From: Hirudinaria manillensis
Taxonomy: Eukaryota > Annelida > Clitellata > Hirudinida > Hirudinidae
DNA: 64,000 nucleotides
Direction: 5' to 3'
Assembly (NCBI GenBank): GCA_034509925.1
Contig: CM067535.1
Span: 7,870,701-7,934,700 of the forward strand
Below are positions 37,989 through 47,781 of the stretch, in pieces. A model generated the notes under the pieces. It was not told where the DNA came from. It saw only the letters and a list, made by a program, of their open reading frames with translations, and searched no databases. Position 1 is the stretch's first letter, and each line of letters starts with the position of its first letter. The position numbers and the translations under genes are program-made.

Positions 37989-39140
37989 ATGCAGCTAGAC
38001 ATGGAAATTGAAGAGACAGCACTTTATGAAGAATCTTCTCCTAGTGCACTGCCCGAGGGTGATATTCAACAAACTGAAACAACTGCAGTCTTTGGGGAAG
38101 GTGCACCCATTCCGAAGCCGGAGAGAGTTCTCCACCAAAAGCCTTTGGATTGGAGCTGCCAAAGGTTCAGGTTGTGCGGCCTGACTAATTATGCCAACAC
38201 GTGCTTCTTAAATAGCGTCTTCCAGTGCTTACAAAACCTTCCGGTGTGGTCGAATTATCTACTCAAAGATCACGTGAATGAATGCGATGAAGAAGCAGAC
38301 GATTGTTACTTTTGCTGGCTCGCACTTAACACATATTACACGCAAAAGGATTGCTGGGATACGATAGATCTCGAAGGGTGGGAGTACATTCTTCAGATGA
38401 TCTCTAAAGATTTTGAGCCAGGACACCAACAAGATGCGCACGAATTTCTTATTTGTCTTCTCGGTAAAATGCAAGAAATGGTCACACCCAAATCCGTCGA
38501 TCCCTATGTGGAAATGACGACAGCCATTGGTCAGATCTTTGGTGGATTTTTGAGGAGCCAAATTGCCTGCCAGGAATGCGGAAGTACGAACAATACTTAC
38601 GAACAGTATTTTAACCTGAGTCTTGATATTGGAGATGTCGACTCAATGGAGAAAGCGCTGAAAAACTTTTTCGCTATTGACGTCATGGAGGGAAGTTCGT
38701 GGTACGATTGTGAAAAGTGCAAGAAGCACACAAAGGCAGCCAAAAGATACACCATAGAGACCTCTCCCGAAGTGTTGATTATTCAACTCAAGAGGTACGA
38801 TTACTTAGGTAACAAATTGAAGCATAAAATGGATTTCCAGGCCGCTCTGGATCTGCAGTCTTACATGAGTTCAAGTAATGAAAATGAAGTCTACAAACTT
38901 TATGGCGTTGTTTCTCATATTGGAAACCACATTAGATCAGGTCATTATGTCTCATATATTTCGCACCCTTCCTGTAAGTCATTTGACTGGCATCGCATTG
39001 ATGATAACAAGATTGGTCGTGTGCGTTGGTCTGATCACTCGGCGTGGCAGGCCTATCTATTGTTTTATATAAAGTCCGACCGTACTAGTTTGTCATCTGA
39101 TATAATGGAACAGCCAGATCAGATGTTGGTAGAGGAGTAG
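37989..39140 (+). CDS. USP-family deubiquitinase A, intron-poor
   Basis: One uninterrupted frame holds a complete USP catalytic domain (C19 cysteine protease; cleaves ubiquitin from substrates). From the first Met at 37989 it has 383 residues. The Cys box NYANTCFLNSVFQCLQ places the nucleophile at Cys72. HQQDAHEFLICLL, zinc-finger pairs CQEC and CEKC, LIIQLKRYDYLGNKLKH, the His box RSGHYVSYI (His319) and AWQAYLLFYI follow in family order, so it should be active. The frame is open upstream to 37913, just after an acceptor-like TTTAG, so about 25 more residues and an upstream exon are possible. It most resembles USP17/36/42-type enzymes. It lacks the four introns that interrupt paralogue C at homologous sites. 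AATAAA is at 39206-39211. Confidence 0.92.
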   Translation: MQLDMEIEETALYEESSPSALPEGDIQQTETTAVFGEGAPIPKPERVLHQKPLDWSCQRFRLCGLTNYANTCFLNSVFQCLQNLPVWSNYLLKDHVNECDEEADDCYFCWLALNTYYTQKDCWDTIDLEGWEYILQMISKDFEPGHQQDAHEFLICLLGKMQEMVTPKSVDPYVEMTTAIGQIFGGFLRSQIACQECGSTNNTYEQYFNLSLDIGDVDSMEKALKNFFAIDVMEGSSWYDCEKCKKHTKAAKRYTIETSPEVLIIQLKRYDYLGNKLKHKMDFQAALDLQSYMSSSNENEVYKLYGVVSHIGNHIRSGHYVSYISHPSCKSFDWHRIDDNKIGRVRWSDHSAWQAYLLFYIKSDRTSLSSDIMEQPDQMLVEE

Positions 39141-39205
39141 TAACCAAGATATGCAACCAAGTATTGCGGATGGAACTTTGATTTGATAATATAATTGTTA
39201 AAGTT

Positions 39206-39211
39206 AATAAA
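39206..39211 (+). terminator. Polyadenylation signal of USP-A
   Basis: AATAAA 66 bp after the USP-A stop codon. Confidence 0.6.
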
Positions 39212-40337
39212 TTTTTCTTTCGTCTAACTCAGATTGAATTATGTTTTCAATTATTTAAAAAATAAAATACTTTGTGCTTCAATCAAACGAATTAAAAAGA
39301 ATTTAATTTAGTTTAAAAAAAAATAATTTATAAATGAATGCGATGGCTTTAGAGATTACTGTGAATAAATTGGAGTTATCTGATGATTATTTTTAGTGGT
39401 TTTTAATAGTTTTGTTAAACGTTAAAATAACAATTTGGAATCCATAAAATACGTCCGTTCTTGGCGGTCAGAAGCGGACAAATTTTATGCCATAGGGGCA
39501 CATTGTCGGGTATAGCACGGTAAGTTTTTTTATCTACATACATGTATGTACAGGGTCTTCACGGACGTTGCAAAGGCTCAACGGGTACATTAATTCGATC
39601 ATACAGCAAAACTCAGGAATGGATTTAAAACTGAACAGGTTTTTGAAGGTTTGATTCCAACTGGTGCGACTCAGAAACATGTAAGTCTTTCGAAGGATTG
39701 CGAGCTCGACGGGTGTTTGTCAAGAGGTTGTAAATGGTATTCTGCAGTTGTATGGTTTTAATGAGTTCTCATTTCGAGAAAATCCAGAACCAACTTTGAA
39801 TATTCCGATGGTGATCTTTATCAGGTAATGTTTTTTTGTTTTTTGACAAAAATAAATAAAATAATATCAATAGAGTCTATGCAATTAACAACAATTTAAC
39901 AACACAGTCTCCAAGTTACTTCGAGGATAACGTTAATTGAATTTCTACATTTATTCGACTGAGTAGCTTAATTGCATCGAAACTATTTTTATAAATATTT
40001 ATTCATAAATATTGTAAATAATTAAAATGTCCTAGAATGTGAATTAGCTGGAAGATTATGAACTTATGATAATAATAAGTTGTAATCCCTAAAATGTAAT
40101 AAAAATAATAAATCGTTTTAATTTATTAATCTGATTTAATTAATTAATTTTTTAATAAAATTTTCAAAATGGCACAAAATGTAATAAAGTCTGATAAATA
40201 TATTATCGAGACTCAGTATCTTTGTATATATTAGTCAGAGTATTAGATTCGTAACATGAAACTAAACCCTTTGCACAGAAAACAGAACTTTGTGAAGAAC
40301 ATTGCCAGCTTAAAGACCATAGACATCTCCTGTGAAT
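39212..40337. other. Spacer between USP-A and USP-B with an exon-like island
   Basis: AT-rich except for a G+C-richer island at about 39440-39975 with several plausible splice sites (see findings). TTTGCACAG at 40271-40279 could be the acceptor of a 5' UTR exon of USP-B. Confidence 0.45.
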
Positions 40338-41384
40338 ATGGAAAACGAAATGGCAGCTATTTTCGGAGAGGGGGCTCCTCTTCCAAAGCCAGAGAGAATT
40401 CTTTTTCAAAAATCCTTTAATTTTACTTCCAACAACGTCAGCTTTTGTGGGATAACAAACGAGGGCAGCACTTGTTACTTGAACGGCGTCGTCCAATGCT
40501 TGCTTAATCTTCCGGTATGGACGAATTATCTTTTAGAACATCACATAGGAGAATGCGAAAAGGAGACTAACGAGTGCTTTTTTTGTTGGCTCGGGGTGAT
40601 GTCTCATTACATGCAGAGCAAAGGTTGCAAAGTCATAAAACTGAATAGTTTGTACGACTTTATTCCAACGATATCGAAAGAATTTGAACCGAGAGTCCAA
40701 CAAGATGCGCACGAATTTCTCATTTGTCTTCTCGGTAAAATGCAAGAAATGGTCACACCCAAATCCGTCGATCCCTATGTGGAAATGACGACAGCCATTG
40801 GTCAGATCTTTGGTGGATTTTTGAGGAGCCAAATTGCCTGTCAGGAATGCGGAAGTACGAACAATACTTACGAGCAATATTTTAACCTCAGTCTTGATAT
40901 TGAGGACGTCGACTCAATGGAGAAAGCGCTGAAAAACTTTTTCGCTATTGACGTCATGGAGGGAAGTTCGTGGTACGATTGTGAAAAGTGCAAGAAGCAC
41001 ACGAAGGCAGCCAAACGTTACACCATAGAGACCGCTCCCGAAGTGTTGATTATTCAGCTCAAGAGGTACGATTATCAAGGTAACAAGCTGAAGCATACGA
41101 TGGATTTTCCTGTCGCCATTGCCATGCAGCCTTACATGAGTTCGGCCGATGGAGATGAATACTACAAACTGTACGGCGTCGTCTCTCACAGGGGAACCCA
41201 CATTAAATCCGGTCATTACGTTGCATACATTTCTCATCCTTCTTCACCTTACCCGTTAGAGTGGAACGCCATCGATGATGATACTGTCCGCTCCGTAAGT
41301 TGGTCCACGGTTTCGTCGGAGGAAGCCTATTTGTTGTTTTATACGAGATTTGACTTGATCAGAGCATTGATTGACTTGAAATGA
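40338..41384 (+). CDS. USP-family deubiquitinase B, intronless
   Basis: A single-exon frame of 348 residues with the full USP signature: Cys box NEGSTCYLNGVVQCLL (Cys46), VQQDAHEFLICLL, CQEC and CEKC zinc ligands, LIIQLKRYDYQGNKLKH, KSGHYVAYI (His293), AIDDD and EAYLLFY. The start is the ATG preceded by GTGAAT; no other in-frame ATG lies close upstream. It is a tandem paralogue of USP-A: both have FGEGAP-PKPER near the N-terminus. The stretch matching 40698-41107 is nearly identical in DNA to USP-A while the N-terminal third is far more diverged. Gly replaces Ser after the YLN of the Cys box. AATAAA is at 41502-41507. Confidence 0.92.
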   Translation: MENEMAAIFGEGAPLPKPERILFQKSFNFTSNNVSFCGITNEGSTCYLNGVVQCLLNLPVWTNYLLEHHIGECEKETNECFFCWLGVMSHYMQSKGCKVIKLNSLYDFIPTISKEFEPRVQQDAHEFLICLLGKMQEMVTPKSVDPYVEMTTAIGQIFGGFLRSQIACQECGSTNNTYEQYFNLSLDIEDVDSMEKALKNFFAIDVMEGSSWYDCEKCKKHTKAAKRYTIETAPEVLIIQLKRYDYQGNKLKHTMDFPVAIAMQPYMSSADGDEYYKLYGVVSHRGTHIKSGHYVAYISHPSSPYPLEWNAIDDDTVRSVSWSTVSSEEAYLLFYTRFDLIRALIDLK

Positions 41385-41697
41385 GCAGCGGAAGACAAAC
41401 TTAGGCCTGAATTTGATTGACAAACTGATGTTTAATGACACACACACAGACAGACATGAGCTTATATCGGAATTAGTCTCTTTTTTGTAAATTTAATCGT
41501 TAATAAAAATCCTAATCGATTCATATTTTATTTATGGTCCAATATTATCAAATGACCGATTGATTGTTTATTTCATATATTATATGATAGCTTTAATTGA
41601 GTTTTTACGTTAACTTGCTCGATATATTTGATTAAAACGGAAATGTATCTATTATGACTTGAAATCTAATCTGCTTTGTTCGATCCTTTTCTGAAAC

Positions 41698-41740
41698 TAA
41701 ATTTCAACACCTTTATGGTCCTCTAAGGTGTTGAAATTTA
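41698..41740. repeat. Perfect 16-bp inverted repeat with 11-bp loop
   Basis: TAAATTTCAACACCTT at 41698-41713 pairs perfectly with AAGGTGTTGAAATTTA at 41725-41740. It lies between the USP-B 3' end and the duplicated USP-C fragment. Confidence 0.9.
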
Positions 41741-41813
41741 GGAGTTGTGTTTCGTAAACTCGTATGAAGTAACTTAAGTTTGCTTCGTTTTAATAAGGCA
41801 TTCTACGATTCCT

Positions 41814-42005
41814 CGTTTTTCTCGGTGCAATCGAAAATATTATGATCGTCGATTCTGACCCACTGCTTGCATCGATCGTGAACTGCGGGGTTTTTGACGT
41901 GGGCCACATAATGTCCGAACTCTCTAAAGGATCCGGTGTGGTTTATAACTCCTGTGAGCTTGTACAAACTGTTTGGTACTTTGTTACTGAGGTACCTTCT
42001 CATAT
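41814..42005 (-). pseudogene. 192-bp duplicate of a USP-C coding segment
   Basis: Base-for-base identical, by eye, to 43062-43253 in the last USP-C exon. It contains the His box region (SFREFGHYVAHV) and the IDDHNIF segment on the minus strand. It starts and stops in the middle of the coding exon, without splice sites or start codon, and the frame ends after four foreign residues. It cannot make a working enzyme and is classed as a duplicated gene fragment. Confidence 0.9.
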
Positions 42006-42615
42006 CTTACATAAAATTAAAGACATTCAAGACTCGAGAGTGGAACAAAGATGCGTAGCGTGTCTCACATTTTGGATCGTGGATAAATTTTTACCATTAA
42101 AATATTTATTCGAACGAATCGGGGAAATATTCATATTATTTACAAATTACAACATCTATAAATTATGTCTGTTTTGTATTAGAAATAAAAACGGTTTCCT
42201 TTACGAAACCAGGCCACGGAAGTCTCACGTGGTAAATTCTGATGGCGTTAATGTATTTATCGTTAATGTATTGTTTTCAATCAAATGGAACGTTGAGAAG
42301 TTGAGATTTAATATTAATTAATTTAATATTAATAGAAAAATTGTTTCGTCACATAAATTCAACCTAACGCCCTAACTAAATGAATAAAGAAATCATTTTG
42401 GACGATTTTAAAATTATCGTCAATATTATTACCGATGTGAGGACATTATAAAGCTCACTGGTAAAGACAATGGAAACTATTTACTGCGAATATATGCGAA
42501 TATCCAATATTCGAGGCGGATTGTTTATTGTTTAGTGAGTTTGGACTAACTGAGTTAATTCGAAACTATTAGATTCGCACTTTATGAGTTACAAGAACTT
42601 TAGGCATCTCTGGAC
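42006..42615. other. Spacer between the USP fragment and USP-C
   Basis: AT-rich, no supported gene; it contains the 3' UTR of USP-C on the minus strand. Confidence 0.5.
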
Positions 42616-44575
42616 TTAATCTTTACCCTCATCTTTATCCTCATTTTCATCTTCATCTTCATCTTCTTCTTCATATTCTTCATCTTCCTCTTCAAATTCA
42701 TCGTACTCACTAGCTAACAGTTGAACAATCAATTCTTCGTTATTATTATCCTCCTTTTCTTTGAGCTGGGGTTGAACAGTTTTTTTTACCGGTCCTTCTA
42801 GAATCTCGAATTCGTAGGGACATTCGGAAGAATTTGAGTAGGCGTCGTTGATCTTCAATTTGCTATTCTTGTGACGATAATCCATATTTTCAGAGCCGCA
42901 AGAATTACGGCGTTTGCCCGGCAATACCGAAGAATTCGTTATTAACTCGTACGCCATGTGTTGTCGTAAGCCCTTTATTTTCTTCGGGCCTAATTCTACT
43001 TCTGATTCTTCGGGTCTTGTTATTCTTTCGTAGAACAAAATTTGAGCTTTGCTAAACAGCACGTTTTTCTCGGTGCAATCGAAAATATTATGATCGTCGA
43101 TTCTGACCCACTGCTTGCATCGATCGTGAACTGCGGGGTTTTTGACGTGGGCCACATAATGTCCGAACTCTCTAAAGGATCCGGTGTGGTTTATAACTCC
43201 TGTGAGCTTGTACAAACTGTTTGGTACTTTGTTACTGAGGTACCTTCTCATATTCAATACTCTAGGAAAATTGACGTGGTGCATCAATTTGTCTCCATAC
43301 ATGTCGTACCTCTTAAAATGCACTATCAATACCTCAGGAAGGGTATGGACGGTATATTTCTTCGAGGCGATAGTCGTTTTTTTGCATCTTAAGAATAAAA
43401 ATATTAAATTACATCATGTTCCTGCATAAGTCACTTAATAACAATTCCGTAACTATGGACTAACCGATCGCAACTGTACCATTTCTCATTATCCATGCAA
43501 TCTGTGGCCACGAATTTTTCCAATGCATCACTTAAATACCACACTTCATTTATCTCCAAGTTTAAGTCAAAGTACTGTTCATAGGTTTCGCTCGCTTTTC
43601 CGCACGACCAACATACAACTGTAATTACGTTATTATTAATAGTTAAGTTAATTAATTAGATTAATTAGTCAGATAAAAACTTTAAACTAAAAACAAATTA
43701 GGGTTCATTTTTACTTCTGCTCCTCAGAAACCCTCCAAATATCTTGCCAATCGCAGTCGTCATCTCAACGTAAGGATCCAGTCTATCATTAGAAATATTG
43801 TTAATGGCACAGTAATGTCAAATAATAATAATAAAAGCAATAATAATAATCATAATAAAATACGATATATTCTCGTCATCATTCATTTCCGATTAAATAA
43901 TCACGAGATGGAATAATATAATTATTTAGATTTGTTTCCTTTGTTTTTGTCAACTTACTTCCCTTCTCCACGAGTGATATCCTTTTGCAAATTGTCGAGA
44001 AGACAAATCAGAAATTCATGGGCATCCTGGTGAATACCGAGTTGGAAATCTTTTGAGATTCCTGTTAAATTTTCATTAATTTTTAATAATTAGTATCACG
44101 CCACGTAAAATAAGTAAAAATATAAGATTAATTTACATAAATCTTATAAAATAAATTAATCTTACTCTCCACTCTGACCAGTAATTCCCTCGGGAAGAAC
44201 GGACGCTGGAAGGACTGCGCCAAAGATATCTGTCTTGCAAGGACACAGGCCAAGCAGTCACCATTAGCTATTTTACATTCGCTATGATGTTGTATGCACA
44301 AATAATTTCTGAATACTGGAATATACTGCAGGCACTGAACAACGCTGTTCAGGTAACACGAATTGCAGGGGCTTAGGTTCCAAAGACCTCGCCAACTGAC
44401 AGTGAGGTCGCGTTTTCTAATTAAAGGCTCTTGAAACAATAATCTGCTTGGTTTTGGTAATGTATCATCCCCTAAATAAAGTAAGAGCGGTTTTAATTTT
44501 CAGCTATTATAAAATTGAAGCACAAACAAAAGCAACGTTTCAATATTTTTTACCCTGCAAATATCTTCCGGTCAT
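42616..44575 (-). CDS. USP-family deubiquitinase C with introns
   Basis: Six minus-strand exons, 44575-44554, 44471-44166, 44061-43959, 43782-43715, 43618-43465 and 43387-42616, join in frame to 474 residues. The first exon gives MTGRYLQ, followed by GDDTLPKPSRLLFQEP, homologous to the N-termini of USP-A and USP-B. The Cys box reads LSPCNSCYLNSVVQCLQ (Cys46 as nucleophile, with a second Cys three residues before). Then come IHQDAHEFLICLL, DPYVEMTTAIGKIFGGFLRS, zinc ligands CWSC and CDRC, LIVHFKRYDMYGDKLMH, EFGHYVAHV and QILFYER. Unlike A and B it has a C-terminal extension ending in about 35 mostly acidic residues. Ubiquitin hydrolase is the family function and the substrate is unknown. TMEM42 starts 730 bp away in the opposite direction. 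Confidence 0.9.
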
Positions 44576-45305
44576 TTTAACAATTATTTAAACTATTCAA
44601 GCGTCGGATAAATTACTTAAACATTATTTATAAAAAGTGGTTGTTTACCACATTATCAATGAAAGATATAGAATACATTTATCTAATCTTTACATTTTAA
44701 AAATATATAATTTGTACGACACGATATACACCATATAATCATAAAATTTCAAATTTAGTTTAATTTAATCACTTCCAATTATTGAGAAAGACAATCTAGG
44801 TTGTCAAAATTAGGACGAATATTATCTAACGAATATTATCGAAGTAGGCATTTTTCAATAAAATATATCAAGAATCGAGACTTAACTATTATATTCGACA
44901 ATAAAATATACTAAGAATCAGAAGTTAACTAGCCCAGTCATATCATTAAACAATTGTTTAGGATGAGCAGAATAGTTCAACCAGATTTTCTTTCAAACTA
45001 CGCACATTTCAGGGGTGAAAGGCAATTTTATTGCACTAATATTAATAGATTATCCACAAAATTTAATTTCAACATACATTTTGCCCAATATCCAAGGACC
45101 TCGGTAAACAATTTTACTCCACTTCTCAAATAATCATAATTTTGGATAAAATCAGCCCATCCTTAATCCCTCAGCAATCCGTTATCGCGAGTCTATTTTT
45201 GTTTGTTTACATTGACAATAGGTTCGGTTCTTGTGATGCTGGTTTCCAAATTGTGCAATGAATTTTAATCAATTTGATTAAGTTACAAGAGTTTGCTGCT
45301 TTACT
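44576..45305. promoter_or_regulatory. Shared upstream region of divergent USP-C and TMEM42
   Basis: The two genes are head to head, 730 bp from ATG to ATG, so both promoters must fit here or overlap. The stretch is AT-rich; no TATA box or specific site can be named with confidence. Confidence 0.4.
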
Positions 45306-45902
45306 ATGAGGGGATACGGCCAAGGGTTTCAATGGGCCGTGTTGTCAGGGCTATTTGCTGGTAGTGCCTCAACATTTGTGAAATTGGTTATGGGTCCATA
45401 CGCCAAGGATGGGTGTCAAATGCTAGAAAAAACAGTTCGGTTGCACATTCCGGGTGTCGATGATGCATGTTACTACGTGAGCTGAAATTAATGCAGTTTT
45501 TTTTCTTTATTAATTGATTTGATATTTTCCATCTCCAGATTGCCATTTTACTTAGGATAGCGTGCTTTGGTATGTTTCTTCTCTGTAACGCCTTAATGTG
45601 GATCACATATTCGAAAAGTCTCCAGCGCCTTTCTTCGTTGTCTGCAACTGTCATTAATTCTTCTTCAAACCTCTTCATAACGGTAGATTTACATGGCTTT
45701 TCTCCATCAGTGCCAAGGAAATAATTGTTAAAATACACCAAATTATGAATATAAATTTAAGGCAATTCTTGGCTGGTTCACACTGGGAGAAAGATTGGAT
45801 GGAACATGGTTCATAGGGGCATTTGTGATTGTCATTGGCCTTATCATTATGAACATCTACTCGTCTGGCACAGATATTGCAAAAGACAAAAAAACTGACT
45901 GA
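45306..45902 (+). CDS. TMEM42: TMEM42-like EamA/DMT membrane protein
   Basis: Exons 45306-45476, 45539-45682 and 45762-45902 give 151 residues (human TMEM42 is 159). Four hydrophobic segments are visible: FQWAVLSGLFAGSASTFVKL, IAILLRIACFGMFLLCNALM, SATVINSSSNLFITAILGWF and TWFIGAFVIVIGLIIMNIY. The central CNALMWITYSKSLQRLSSLS aligns with the TMEM42 segment around SLMWTFFSRGLS, and the GE pair before the last helix (TLGERLDG) is also shared. The protein is half of a drug/metabolite-transporter fold and its substrate is unknown. A downstream AATAAA is at 46284-46289. Confidence 0.85.
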
Positions 45903-46283
45903 TTTTGAAGCAAAAGTTAACTTTTTCAAGAAGGATGGCAACTGATTTGATACAGTGTTTCACGTTCTGTGAATCTTTATTATTGAAGGTTCTGAAATTT
46001 TATTCTAGTCCATTTAAACATTTAGTTAATCAAATTTAAAATTAAACCAAAACTAATTTAAAGTTTTCAAAGTGAAACTCCAGGACAATTTACAAATCTG
46101 TGTAAATTCATTAACTTTGTTATTTATAAATGCTTTGTTGTTCAATTTGTTTGTTTAGTGAAGTTTAGGATTTTGTGTTGACTTTGTGATTACATTGGTT
46201 CATCCATTTCAAAGAACTTCATTGTCTCGGTACTTTTGAATGGTTGTTTAATGTGCACGTTCCACATTCAGTTCTTGAAGTTC

Positions 46284-46289
46284 AATAAA
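46284..46289 (+). terminator. Polyadenylation signal of TMEM42
   Basis: AATAAA about 380 bp after the TMEM42 stop, the first clear hexamer downstream. Confidence 0.5.
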
Positions 46290-47781
46290 AATTACAAATA
46301 TAAGAGTTGTAAGCAGATTTAATTAAGCATTTTCCATAATTTCTTAAATAACAGCACTCAGATTAAGAGCATAAACAGCAAATAGTTCTGCACACACTGG
46401 AAGTCGGATAACCTTGTTGTTCCATCTTGAAGAACGACTAAGTTTTGTTTATCAACCATTGTATGTCAGTGTTTGTATGTTGATAATGCACCCATTTGTG
46501 ATATGTTTTGTTATTACATCACCATCGTCATTTCTTTAATGACTTATGCTTTTATTACAGTGGACACAATATTTATAAAATTAGTACTTAAGTACCATGT
46601 ACTTCTTCTGGATCCCCACCATTCCTGGAATATTACATCAGAAGTAAAATAACCTGTCACATCTGCAAGGAAATTGAGATATCTCTTCATTTATCATTTA
46701 ATTTAATGGAATGTTATGTGAAATTTCTCAGTTTTTAAAGTTTAGGCTTGAATAAAATTTAAGAATCACTTCCTGTACTGATGACAGTTCAGCATCAGTA
46801 TCTCAGATTTTGCTGTACAACACACAAGAAGTACAAGCAAGTCTTGCTCAAAAGGTGTTCACTGTAGTCTCAGATGTAATGTCATCCAGACATGTAATGA
46901 TAATAATGTTTCAAGCTCATCAATTATTTTCCGTAAGTGCGCCTCCTAATCGATTAAGTATTACTTACTATCTGCTAGACATCGTGATTTCATTCGGTGA
47001 GTAATTAAAAAAGGTAGATGCTGCAACCCATGATGCATGGCGCAGGTGCCAATGCACTACGATTGCTATGGAAATTCAATTTATCTGTTGCCCGCTGAAT
47101 TAGTTGATAATAATGATAGATAATGGTGGACTAATTAAGTAATTATGTCACTTAGTGTACAAATTCATCATAAATTAAACGATAAATTCGAATAGTCAAA
47201 ATAATGGTTTATGAGGACAAGGCTGAGGTCATTCACTAACCCTGTCAAACCTGATGATGACGAGTGCACAATACGTATTTGCTTATTGATCTGATTTTAA
47301 ACACCTGGCGCCAGTGACGCATCCAGAACACTTTTGACACAGGGGCATGCCTTGCAGTACTGGGGTTCACCGACATCGTCGTCATCTTAATCATCATCAT
47401 GAAGGCTGGGGTAAAAGTATAAACGAACCAACCGAACGTGACTAGGAGCCACACGAGCTAATAATGGGAACTTTTACATGGAAGCCAAATCGAAAAATCC
47501 ATGCCGATGATGGCACGATTTTATTTATCGGTGTCGGGAAAAGGCAACAAGTTCAATTGTTTCGATCTCTGTGGTGTAGTACTTATATGGGAGCATTTTT
47601 ATTAGGAAGGTCTCTTTATTTGTTTTGTCTGGTTACGAGGCGAGAAACATTTAATTCATTTCACATAATTTCACATTCAATTCATGTAATGAATATATCG
47701 GCAATAAATATTTAATTATTTATTAAGTAAATTATTAATAATTTGATTTTCCCCGAAGAGGTTCAAAATAGCAGTTCAAGG
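46290..47781. other. Intergenic region upstream of DEG/ENaC gene
   Basis: No supported gene. Open stretches at 46810-47004, 47245-47454 and 47464-47715 lack splice signals or family resemblance. Confidence 0.5.

Noticed and set aside
41842-42321. 159-codon plus-strand frame
   Set aside because: Antisense to the duplicated USP-C fragment and runs on into AT-rich spacer.
47464-47715. 83-codon frame upstream of the DEG/ENaC gene
   Set aside because: No family resemblance and different frame context; the channel has its own ATG at 47782.
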